From NCBI RefSeq assembly GCF_000002075.1, contig NW_004797512.1, positions 860,518 to 924,517 of the forward strand: 64,000 nt of DNA, given 5' to 3'. The notes under the pieces are model-generated. The model did no database searches and was not told the origin of the DNA. It was given only the letters and a program-made list of their open reading frames with translations. Positions 1 through 10,566 of the stretch are shown in pieces. Within the stretch, counting starts at the first letter, position 1. Every line of letters begins with the position of its first letter. The translations under genes and the position numbers were made by a program. The stretch comes from Aplysia californica. Taxonomy: Eukaryota; Mollusca; Gastropoda; Aplysiida; Aplysiidae.

Positions 1-1339
1 CTTTTTTTTCTCCACATCTTTTTTTTTTCAGATCAGACAGAGAGACAGTAGGTCTGGAACTTCTTTTGTCTTTTGTCAGAATGAATACCCTGTTAGAATG
101 AAAAACACTATTTATGACACAAACAAGATGGCTGGAACTATAAATATCGGCCACTAGCGTACTAGTAACGTTCTCTAACTATCCGCTTGTAGTATAATCT
201 CAATTTCGGGTTGCTTGGCCTATAGCGAGAAACATTTATAGTGCCGTCAAAAATTCGTGGCGCAACTTATCCTCAATTATCTTTTAACAGGAGAATCAAT
301 GTCACCCATAGAGGCCTACTTTGCACAGCGGTTTGTATCAATTTGTCTAAATTATATCATATTTTCCCTCAGCAATTGTGGCTCGATTAGAAAATGTTTC
401 TTCATAAATTTATGTTAAATACAAGTACTATTAATCTTCGTCACGCGGAAAATCGGATTGTTCACATACAGCACTTCCAGCTTCTCACACACATTTTACG
501 TACGCACAATTTATGGCCAACTTCAGTTCTCACCAATGTCACCATTTAGTGGCAAAACTAGTTTCAAGAACTTAAATTTATAGTGAACAATGGGTAAATA
601 ATTTAGCACTGCTCTCAAAACATGCGTTCAATAAACATAATCTCACGATTTAAAAACAAATGACGGACTTGCTTTTGAAAGCGATCTTGTCCCAGCTTTA
701 AACCTTTCAAAATGAGCAGAAATCACCCACTGTGATTTTTTATTAGAATTTATTAGAATTTTTTTTAGAATGGAGCTAACAGGTGTTCACAAAAATATTG
801 ATCAGTTAAGACAAATTGATACAAGTCACTGTGCAAAAGTTGGAGAGTTTATGTTCGACAGTTGAGGAGATATTTGACAATATTATGTGGCCCCAATATG
901 TTACTTTTGACTCATAACGACGCTTGTGTGGGGGTGGGTGGGGGTTAAATGGACCAGTGCTTAAATGTACGTCAAATGACAGTAAAAAGCAGACATGAAA
1001 GCACACAAATTAAATATTTGGCCTCCTTTTCAAGAGGAGAATAGAATGAAGCAATGTTCAACTTTCCTGGACAGCACAGTATGTGGAAAAGGGGGCGGGG
1101 GCAGAAGACAATGAAGTTATAAATCAACGAGATATACAGACAACGTATTCTAACCACACGCCCATTTCCATTCGTTCAGTCCGAGTTTCCAAACTTTTCT
1201 TTCTAGTTCTGTTTGTCACCAACTAGTAACTAACCTAAAACTCACAAGTTCCAAGTTCAAATCTTGGTAGACAACGTCTCGTCAAAGGATGATCCCTTTG
1301 CCTTCCAAAACTTGAAATTAAATTTTTTCTTTGTTTTGT

Positions 1340-1760
1340 TTTAGTAAAGTTTTACGCCGCTCGCAACTGCATAAGGTCATATGAGCGCCAAGAGGTGGAT
1401 GTCAACAGAGAAGTCCAAACTGGGAGTCAGGCTTACTATGCCCACCTCTCTAGCATCAACAGCATAAAGTCTGCTTTGACCAAAGATTCTATACACCATC
1501 TTTGTTTCGACTATCAAGGCACCCCGAAAATAGCAGTTCATGAGAGAGTGGCAAACATACAAAAGAAGTAGAGGAAAAATGACGATAGTAAGGATGAGGG
1601 AAAGAAAGCAGCAGTTCCCCCTATGTTGTTCCTGCACAATATATGAGCATGACATTGATAAATCAGTCCATTTACAATCATACTGTGCATAAGAACATGT
1701 TAATATCCCCCCTTTGGGAATGGCCTAAAGACAACTTCAGTCAGTAGCACTGCCCTGGTG
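1340..1760 (-). mobile_element. SINE type B copy
   Basis: Common tail at the left (TTTTACGCCGCTCGCAACTG), then AAGTCTGCTTTGACC, CACCCCGAAAATAGCAG and CAAACATACAAAAGAAG, ending in TCAGTCAGTAGCACTGCCC. Full-length type B by comparison with 27699-28076. Confidence 0.75.
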
Positions 1761-1859
1761 AGGGGGCTTTATGTGTCCAGTAGACAAACAAGTCTAGCGT
1801 GGGAGTGTGTGTATGGGAAAGCATGTCGACACAACAGTGGTCATGTAGTGCAAGTTTGT

Positions 1860-1917
1860 TTAGTACGTGTTTTACGGCACTTGCAACACAATAAAGTCAT
1901 ATGTGCCGAAGATTAGA
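1860..1917 (-). mobile_element. SINE common-tail fragment
   Basis: TTTTACGGCACTTGCAACAC and GCCGAAGATTAGA only, joined to nothing further. Confidence 0.55.
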
Positions 1918-1928
1918 TTTTTAAAAAT

Positions 1929-2413
1929 TATAGTAGAGGGTTTTACGACGCTCGCAACTGCATAAGGTCATATGAGCGCCAAGGGGTGGGTGTCAACAGA
2001 GAAGTCTTTACAGGGAATCAGACTTACACTGCTCACCTCTCTAGTTTCAACAGCACAATGTCTGGTTCGACTATCAAGGCACCACGGAAATAGGTCACAA
2101 GAGAGTGACAAACATACAAAAGAAGTAGAGGAAAAATGACAATAGTAAGGATTAGGAAAGAAAAAACAGCAGTTCCCTGTTGTAGATCAGGCACAGTTAT
2201 GAGCGTGACATGAATCAGCCCATTTACAATTCTACTGCGCTTGAACGAGAAATGTCTCCACTTTGGGAATGGCCTAAAGACACTACAGTCAGTGGCACTG
2301 CCCCCGGGGGGCTGAAGAGTAACAAACACAAAGAAGGAGGGGAGATAAGGACGATAGATGAACGACAGGAAAAAAGGAGCAAACCACACCAGAGCACCCA
2401 CCAACCACCCACT
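1929..2413 (-). mobile_element. SINE type B copy with a type C body appended
   Basis: 1929-2310 is a type B copy from tail to CAGTGGCACTGCCCC; 2311-2413 is a type C body (AGAGTAACAAACACAAAGAA, then CCACCAACCACCCACT) without its own tail. Either a chimera or an insertion. Confidence 0.7.
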
Positions 2414-2661
2414 CACACTGTAGTGCAAGAACAAAGTTAGACTGAGAGACAAAACAACAAAGGTAATAAAAAAAAAGAAGCAGAATGTACGAAAGGAGCC
2501 TCCCAACTACCCAACCACACAAACAACAATGACAACACAAACAACAACTGATGTCAGAACAACATTTCACTAAAAGTTTACTATAACTTAATTAATTGAA
2601 AGTCGGCAAAAAAGTCTTATAAAAATGCACAAGGTCTTCGTGTGTTACATAACACCATAAC

Positions 2662-2667
2662 TTTATT
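2662..2667 (-). terminator. Candidate polyadenylation signal AATAAA (minus strand)
   Basis: TTTATT on the plus strand, AATAAA on the minus strand, ahead of a T-rich stretch. It could end a minus-strand transcript, but about 7.8 kb separates it from the last DZIP1 stop. The nearer alternative is 8674-8679. Weak. Confidence 0.2.
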
Positions 2668-2992
2668 GATTACTTTTACAAAGGATTACATACAGATCAA
2701 TAGACCAAATACATTTGACGTACATTACTTACCAATACAGCCCAGTACATTTGTAAGTAAAGGCTACATACAACACACATCTCAGTGTGTAAATCTATAG
2801 ACAGCTACAAGTTACAGGCATTTCTCTTCATCTTAAACCCTTGCTCTTTCAAAACCTAATTCATCTTGATACACATACTTCCAGGCGTACATTCCATCTA
2901 TTTGTCCTTTACTGTAAACATTTAATGAGTACAGAATCAATTCAGAAAATAAAAAGACAGACAAGTTATTCTTGAAAGAAAATGTGAGGCGC

Positions 2993-3410
2993 CGGTCAAA
3001 ATAATTACATTTTAAAAATTGGCATTTTTTCTGTCAATGGGCACTTTTTTCCTAATTTCCATTTTTTTGGATCAACACGTTTTATAGCAATTTAAAAACA
3101 CATTTTGAGTGGATTTTACTGAAAAACTGACTACTGGCACAAATAAAGTAAATTTTCAGTTCCCCAGGACTCTCAGGCTATGGAAGTTACCAAACCTTGG
3201 CGGCCATTTTCTTGCAAATTTTACCTTTGAAACCAGGTGGCCCCGACCTCCTTCAATCGCAAATATTTTGACTTCTATTCAACATAAGATATTTTTTTCA
3301 CCAAAAGGAAGGCAAATGAACAGGCTTTATAACTTTAAGATGATACATGTATCAATAACCCTATATGCCAAAAAATTGACGAGCGGCAAATTCCACCACA
3401 TTGTGACACA
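2993..3410. mobile_element. TA-type MITE, copy 1
   Basis: Member of a family with inverted ends TGTGAGGCAGCGTGGTGG / CCACCACGCTGCCTCACA. The ends here are diverged (TGTGAGGCGCCGGTCAA; TTCCACCACATTGTGACACA). Shared core: CTTGGCGGCCATTTTC and CCTCCTTCAATCGCAAAT. No coding capacity. Confidence 0.75.
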
Positions 3411-4941
3411 AATAAACCTTTTCAAAGATAATTAGACGTCACACCCCCCTCTCCCGTTTTACCAGTGTACAGTGCATCCACAACCAATGCTAATACACAT
3501 TATAATTCTATACGTATACGGTCAGAAAACTAAACATGTAAAGTTATGTTTTTATACAAATATACATCCAGTCTCGAGGCACAAAACAAAGCAAAGAGAC
3601 TAGATTCCTTGACATGATGAGGACGGCTGTTTTGTCGAGTGGGAATGTAGAGATTCATTGCATCACGAAGTCTTCATTGGTGGGCTCACGGACTAGCAAA
3701 CAGAGGATGGTTGCTCACTATAACAAGTCATCTCAAGTTTGGACGGTGGTACACAGAAGTTACAGGAACCAAGAATTCACCAAGTCACAATACAATCAAA
3801 ATTATTACTGTACTCCCCCCCACCCTCAAAAGCAAGCTGATCGGAAGTTAAAAGCTCATTTTTGTGGACATAAATTGCAATACTATTTTTCTTCAAATAA
3901 AAACTCAAACTAAAATCAACAATATTTTTTTGTTATGTAAAACTCTGTTATTCTAAGAATAATAATAAAATTCTCCTCCGCTTACACACAAAATAGTGCA
4001 TATTATGTTAAACATTTGCCTTCATGAGAGTTTTCCAAGCAAACAACTTGTTTATCAACACTTGAGAGTAATAAAAAAATGAGGCGACCCGCAATATCCA
4101 CGCCCCTGTCTCTTTCCCAGTCTCAGCACAAATATATGATACAATTGACACACAATTGTAAACACACACAAACATATGATCTGATGTGATATGTGCAGAC
4201 CAGGGATTGGATCTCAGCTACAGCTACACTTTCCTTAGACAGTCAAACTGACCACACAATTTGCACCACAATATTGCTCCGCAGATGTCATTGATCCTCT
4301 CAATACACTCTGATGATTCCTCATACTCATGCTTCGAATCATTCTAAACTAGCTGTACTTACCACTGATGACATAACCACAAGAACACTAGTTCTTAAAA
4401 ATGCGTAATGTGTGCTTCGACATTCCCTTGTTACTCCCTCCACTCTCACCCCCCCCCCCTTTCGCAGTTTCTCACTCCACATTTCACGAATGATCGCAAA
4501 CTGTATTACCAACACCCAAGTGTGTTGAGCAATATTATCATTACTACTTCAGTTCACCTGAAACTTATAAAATGTATAAAAATAGGATAAACTCTTATGT
4601 CCTTTAAAGATGAATCTCTTCTTCTGAACAAGGTGAAAATGGCGGTAAGACAATATTTCAAAGAAGTAGTACTCAATATATTGATATGTTACTTAAACAA
4701 AGAAAATGCAAACCATCCCCAGATGCTGGGAGTTCTGTCACTTATTCATGTAGACATCATATCTAAATACAAAACCCTTAAAATCACAACCCGTGTTCAG
4801 CAAATATAAAAAGAGGCTTCACAACATGTGTTCTAAAATCAGTTTCAGATTAAAATCAGTTTTAGAGAAATATGTGCATTTCCTCATTATATAGAAACTT
4901 TCAGATCAACCTTGTATTATCAAGACTCCAAAACATTTGAA

Positions 4942-4942
<1 letters not shown>

Positions 4943-4994
<52 letters not shown>
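4943..4994. repeat. (AT)n microsatellite
   Basis: About 26 uninterrupted TA units followed by TACATGTATA. Confidence 0.97.
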
Positions 4995-5001
<7 letters not shown>

Positions 5002-5630
5002 AAATAAAATAAAATCTCAAGGTCACTTCAGTACATCTTTTGGCATTCAGTAAAAACTTCCATCCTTCAATGGCCACATAAGATGGCGGACATGTTAGCA
5101 AACTTTGTGTGAAGTTCTGAACTCGTGAAATCACAGTGTCCATTGGTACGTCCACAAGGCACAGTCATTTAACCCCCCAAAAATGCCTCTGCAATGCCTT
5201 AGAAAGCCACGGCGTCACACTGTAGGTAAGACATAGGTAGCATGACATAGACAAAGTAGAAAACTGAAAGATTTTAAAGAAAGACTGACTGACTGTGAAT
5301 AAACAAGTGAATTCGTAAGTAATTATGGACCTTCTCTCAGTCTTTACAACATGCAGAAAAACAAGACGACATTAGACTTGTGTCTGGGAAGAATGCTAGA
5401 ATCGTGTAACTTTCATTGAGAGAAGACAATTTCAATAAAATATCTTAACTCTTTATCTCCAAGGGGGGGGGGGGGGGGTGTGTAAACCCACTACACGGGG
5501 CCCTACTTTTTTTTACTAAATTAAAAATGACCAAAAATGTCACTAAATGGGTCATTAAATCAAAACAAGTGAACCTATTTTGACAGTTTTTCATCTGAGG
5601 AATGAACTCCCCAAAAAAAAAAAAAAAAAG

Positions 5631-5817
5631 AATGTGCCCAAGCCGCTGTCAATGGCTCCCTGGCACAGCGGTTCTGACCACGAGCCGCTGGGAGCGGCTG
5701 GCAGGAGAAAAAGAGTTACTGAGAACTTGATGCCAGAAACACACATGGGTCAGGAATCGAAACCAAAACCTCCTGACCACACGCCAAGTGTTCTGTCCAC
5801 TTAGCCTTCATTGCCAC
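5631..5817 (-). mobile_element. tRNA-derived SINE, third family
   Basis: On the minus strand GAAGGCTAAGTGGACAG gives a box A and GGTTTCGATTCC a perfect box B (5753-5764 on +), with the usual spacing, followed by a GC-rich body. Not a tRNA gene: there is no foldable acceptor stem. Confidence 0.55.
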
Positions 5818-8800
5818 ACAGCAAGCTAAAAGGTTCCTGTTTTCTGAATCTACTTATTATAAAAAATTAAGAGGACACTGTTTATCGTTGGTCAGGAAAA
5901 AAATAAATTCGCTCATAATTACTTAAAATCAAAGTTTTGAGCTCGAGGTATAATGCAGTACTCTTGAAGTGTACTGTTTCCAAGGGAAAGAACAATGTTT
6001 TAGCTGTAACAACTGTATAAAGATGACAGCAATTAAGTATCTCGTTTTCATATTTCACAGAGCTTTTGGAATATAGAATAAAGCTTTCAAAAACTTGTCT
6101 AAAACCTACAAACTAATGGTTTATTTTTCTGTTTGAAAAAACTCTTTCACTTCAAGTACTGAAAATTATAGATCAAAAAGCAGACATAATGAGATTATAA
6201 TATTTAAGTTTCTTTCCTGTGGGCTATTAACAGAAAGCACATCTGTCAGCTCACTATTAAGCCAGAGCCATTTCAGCAGATATATTGAAATAATAAATAT
6301 AGCAAATCTCATGATCTCACATTTTTGCGTGCAAACGTACACAAGTTGTTCCCTTAGCCTCAAAACATTGAAATCAAACAAACACATAAAACAAAACAAA
6401 AAAAACATACATAAGTGAATCAAAATGTACATGGTGCTTGATCAAAGAAATTATATATAATGTGACGCAGTATTTGAATATTATGTACTACAAGTATGCC
6501 ACACTGGACAATGTAAGTCTTCCTGATATGTATGACCATGTAAAAATCACCCATCTCCTTTATTATACTAAAATTTAAAAAAGGTTTCATAAAGATAAAA
6601 AAAGGTAAACAAACAAATTAACTAAAAAAAATATTTTAATTAAAAAATAAAAACCAGACTAGGATAAAAAAATTAGTGGAGAAAGGATGACAAAGACAAT
6701 AATAATATTATAATACAAGGTTGTATGACCTCATGACAGCAATAACCCATGACATCAGCACTGGGCCACCCCATCACAGGATGGATAGACACTGGTCACA
6801 GGAAAACTGCCCTTTAAAAAAAATATTAAAAAATCGAGCATTTCTATCAAAAATTGTTTTATTCTTATTGAATTGAGGATTATGCGGTGTGAAGAATATC
6901 ACTATGTCTACAAAAGTGTATATACATAAAAAACTGGAGGGACTGGTGAAACAAAAACGAATAAGTCTGTACAAAAGAAACAATCAGCTGAAGGAAGGTC
7001 TTTACACAAGGCTGAACAAAGAGCTGGTGTTTCCGTTTCAGGGAGTTCAATTGATGTCAGCCAACGGAAGCAACGTAGCCACAAGGCTTCACAGCGTGAG
7101 GGACTAAAAGTCCCGATAAAATTGATATGAATGAAAAAGAATTAATGTTCCTTCCCCAAAGTGCACATTAGCTTATTATGCATGAGCACTTCCTTCAACA
7201 AAAATACACAACCGAGGGATAGCCTGTCCCTAGAGAACTAGAGAAGTAAACTGGCTTATTATTACAAAACTCAAGAAGAGTATTTAACTTCCTCAAGTTC
7301 TAGACTGCATTAAAACTTGACAATTACACAGCTTTTATGCAACGTGTCGCTTCTTTTCAATGAACAAATACAAATTTCAAAATTCTTCTCAAAAGTAGCA
7401 GAAAGTACTAAAAACCATTCCAGGTAGTTATACAGTCCAGATATTCTAAAGTAAAAAATCATAAGCATTGTAAGTAGAATGCGGTATATAAATACATATA
7501 CAAGTTCATTACCCGAAAATATATTCAAAGTTAAAGTTAAATATAGAATTAGCAGCGTCAACTGTTTAAGGTGGGTAGGACAAAAGAGAAGAATAAAATT
7601 TACTCTTTCGTTTTGTTTCACGGGCTGATAATCTTTCATAGAAACAGACGCACAATTCAATATCCAATATGTATGCCTCAGGCATTAAGTAAGGAAGGCT
7701 TAAGTAAGTACCAGTCGGCATCAACCAAACAGGCTGAGCCCAGTATACCAAAATCTCGCTGGTGTGTAAGTTGTACCCAAAGTTTTAGAAATAAAATGTA
7801 AAAAATTTACATTTGTGCAAAAGTAAAGAAGGCCAATATCAAAATCTCTCTCAGTTTTCTGGACGGAAAATGGAAAATGCGCAAGTGAGGCACTCACACA
7901 GTTGTAGCTTTAAAACAGAGTACAAATTTATGTGAGCATATATTTCTTTCTCATTAATAAATGAAAGATTATAACTTTGAAAAAAAAACCAACCACCTGC
8001 CCTTGTTGAACAAAATTCACATTGTTTTTAAACACTGGGTGTTTTAAAGAAAAAAGAGAACCCATTTAAAGGGTAATAACTCAAATATCTTTGGACCAAT
8101 TTCAACAAAACTCCAAAGAAATAAAATTCAGTCAAGAGGACGTTTTATTTGTCAATATGAAAGAAATTAATAAAACTGTTAGAAAAATATCAAATTTTAA
8201 ACATTTCAATAAAAATTTTGTGAAATGCAAAACTTTGTAACTTCTTAAAAATCAACCAGATTGTTCCATTTGAAACAGTCATTATTTTTCCATTGAAGAA
8301 CACATTTATACAAAATTGATATTATCAGGTAAACTCAGAGAGGATGTCTATTTAAATCACCAGGTGTTGACCATTTACTCTCCCTACAAGCTCCGATATG
8401 CCACAGGTAATTCTGATAACCCCATGGCATGTTATTGCCCCTTCAAGCGGGTCCTCCTCTTTTTTCGACACCCTGTGCAACACAAGTGTCAGCAACACAG
8501 AGAGCAAAGGGTAGAGACAAAATCAAATCAAAACAACGGCTCATATTTAATTCTCTGATGGTGAAAAATTGATTCGACGTAATCGAAAAACATTCGAAAT
8601 ACGAAGGTCTCTCTAAACCAACCAGACAACAAATCAAAATCTGTACCTCTGATCAACAGACGATCATTTGATATTTATTGAAACTAATACTCGTTGACGA
8701 AGGAAAGGTATCATCCTGACTACATGGGGATTACTTAAATATGAAGAAACACATTTTTCAAAGAAACATCATACTAAGTACAACTTGAAAATAGTAACTC

Positions 8801-9043
8801 TATAAGACCATATCAAAAAGGGGTTACCGCAGTAAGAGCACTATTCTTTGATAATATTGTAAGTACTCAGTAGTAAGTAGGAACAGATGGGAAAATGCTT
8901 TTGGCCGAGATAAAAATATTTAATTAGCTCAAAATATTCACATAAATCAACTGAACAAGGTAACATTTCCATCAATATATAGATCCACATGTCCAAGTAT
9001 GAAATGTAATTTTTCAGACATATATAAAAAACAAAACCTTAAC

Positions 9044-10177
9044 CTTTCCCTCTGGCTGGACTCTCAACAGCAGAACATTATCATGCATTAATTGAAAATC
9101 AAAGGGAAAAACACCCTCATCAAGTGTTGTCTCAGCAGGTGCTCTGAAAGAAACAATTGTGAGTGAGCACTTCAGGTGGGACAGAGTTAGGTGAGCAGAG
9201 CAACCATGACATACAAGCAAACAGAGAAAACAAGGGAGGGGGGGGGGGGGGGGGGGGGTATTCGCTACCCCAGGAGCACAGAAACTTTCACAGAGTCTGC
9301 TACTGCAGGTCAACACACAAACAAGTTTTTATGAGACTGTGTAAACAAAACGCACAAAACTGAAATTAAAACAAACCTTTCTACATGGTTCAGCACTTAT
9401 AAAAGCTCCTTGAACATATGGGAAATGGTTAAACTGAGTGACAGCATGAAATAATTAAAAGGCCAACCATGGTCAGAGTCTTGCAGGAGACAAGAGTCAA
9501 AATATAACCCCGTGATTGCAAAAGCTGAACATAATTAGAATAAGGAGCAGTTGTAACTAGTGCAAGATACACATCTACCAACAGCACCAAAATTTGAAAC
9601 ACCACAACCACAATACTTCTACTTCACTAAAGACATGATCTAAAAATGTTAAAAGCCCTACAAGGTATTATTTCATTTCCAACTTTTTTTTCTAATTTCA
9701 TCAGAAGACTGTTAAAATGTTTTTGGGGTTGTTTTTTTTAAACCACATAAAGAGAAGCTGTTAACTGAAAGAAAAAAAACAACAAAACAAAACTTAAAAC
9801 AGACTAGATAACCTTGACATACAAGAAAAACATTACTCCCAGGAGCAAACGTAGGTGACACAGGCGAAACTATTCGTGGCAAGATTTCAAACATCCGGTC
9901 AAAAGGAAAATTTCGTTTCTCCTGAAAAGCTACACCACTTTTTTCGGCAACAAAATACACGAGGTATGAAACTTACTGACAGTGATGATGAGCGGACCGA
10001 GCCACACGTGAAGGACAGAGGTGCAAGCAACCAACTCTCACTGGATGGAAGCCCTCGGTGGCACCAGAAAAATCTCCTTACCACCACTGACATACATTGC
10101 AGTGGATCGTTATTCATCAAGGAAATCCCAGTTCCAATATCTAACTCTATTCCTCTTATTTGACAAAAGTTTCTCAT
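9044..10177 (-). CDS. Three unassigned exon-like segments on the minus strand
   Basis: Segment 1 (10082-10177) opens with ATG: MRNFCQIRGIELDIGTGISL then MNNDPLQCMSVV, donor GTG|GTAAGG. Segment 2 (9813-9921) has acceptor TAGCTTTTCAG: EKRNFPFDRMFEILPRIVSP then VSPTFAPGSNVFLVCQ, donor CAAG|GTTATC. Segment 3 (9044-9141 or 9143) has acceptor TTTCTTTCAG: TLDEGVFPFDFQLMHDNVLL then LRVQPEGK, donor AAAG|GTTAAG. Phases 1-2 and 2-3 can be joined. I recognise no family. They could be a small unknown gene, extra 3' exons of DZIP1, or chance ORFs in its 3' UTR. Confidence 0.3.
9237..9258. repeat. Poly-G tract
   Basis: An uninterrupted run of about 20 G. Similar runs occur near 5463, 18957, 21104, 22233, 54461 and (as C) 60921. 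Confidence 0.9.
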
Positions 10178-10459
10178 CTTTCATTGTTTCTTTTTTTCTT
10201 TTTTTTTGGTCTTCTGCAGCAACATAAAATTGTAGGCAAAGAAAATAAATCCAACAGACAGATTCTCTCCTGAATTTCTTTCAATCATGAGTTCGACATC
10301 TTCTATTTCAACTTTCCCCAAAGAAGCATGAATATTCCAACCTCTCTCTAAAACGTGACATAAAAAATTGCCTTAATGGATCAACTCTTTGATCACACAT
10401 GGACCATTGAACCAGTTCCCTTTCGCCTCAAATCTATCAATGTGGAAACCTTTCCCTTC

Positions 10460-10566
10460 TCAAATGTTATCCACATTCATTTCATCATCAGAACTGACAT
10501 CGGTGATACTGGCAAAGGAACTGCGAGATGTTGACCTTCTCTCTTTGTCTTTCACCGTACTGGCAG
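10460..10566 (-). CDS. DZIP1: DZIP1 alternative terminal exon B (Ser-rich C-terminus)
   Basis: The acceptor TTCCTTTTCAG is followed by two bases of a split codon, then ASTVKDKERRSTSRSSFASI, TDVSSDDEMNVDNI and a stop at 10462-10460. The phase requirement is the same as terminal exon A. The Ser/acidic content resembles other DZIP1 tails. Which of the two is used, or whether both are, needs transcript data. Confidence 0.6.

Larger units (their letters stand above)
1..9040. other. Left flank without a recognised gene
   Basis: No exon could be supported. It contains several SINE copies (1340-2413), a MITE (2993-3410), an (AT)n tract (4943-4994), a G run (about 5463-5479) and a tRNA-type SINE (about 5631-5817). 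On the minus strand AATAAA signals occur at 8679-8674 and 2667-2662, so part of this may be a long DZIP1 3' UTR. The stretch 8060-8180 ('GGGTAATAACTCAAATATC') resembles dispersed molluscan repeat sequence, but no second copy is seen here. Confidence 0.5.

Noticed and set aside
2033-2570. Hydrophobic minus-strand ORFs of 93-157 codons
   Set aside because: They lie inside SINE type B/C copies; the same peptides recur in other copies (for example 36899-37105, 45453-45725).
9855-10163. Plus-strand ORF containing DSDDERTEPHVKDRG
   Set aside because: No convincing plus-strand splice sites or partner exons; overlaps the minus-strand candidates. Cannot be decided without transcripts.
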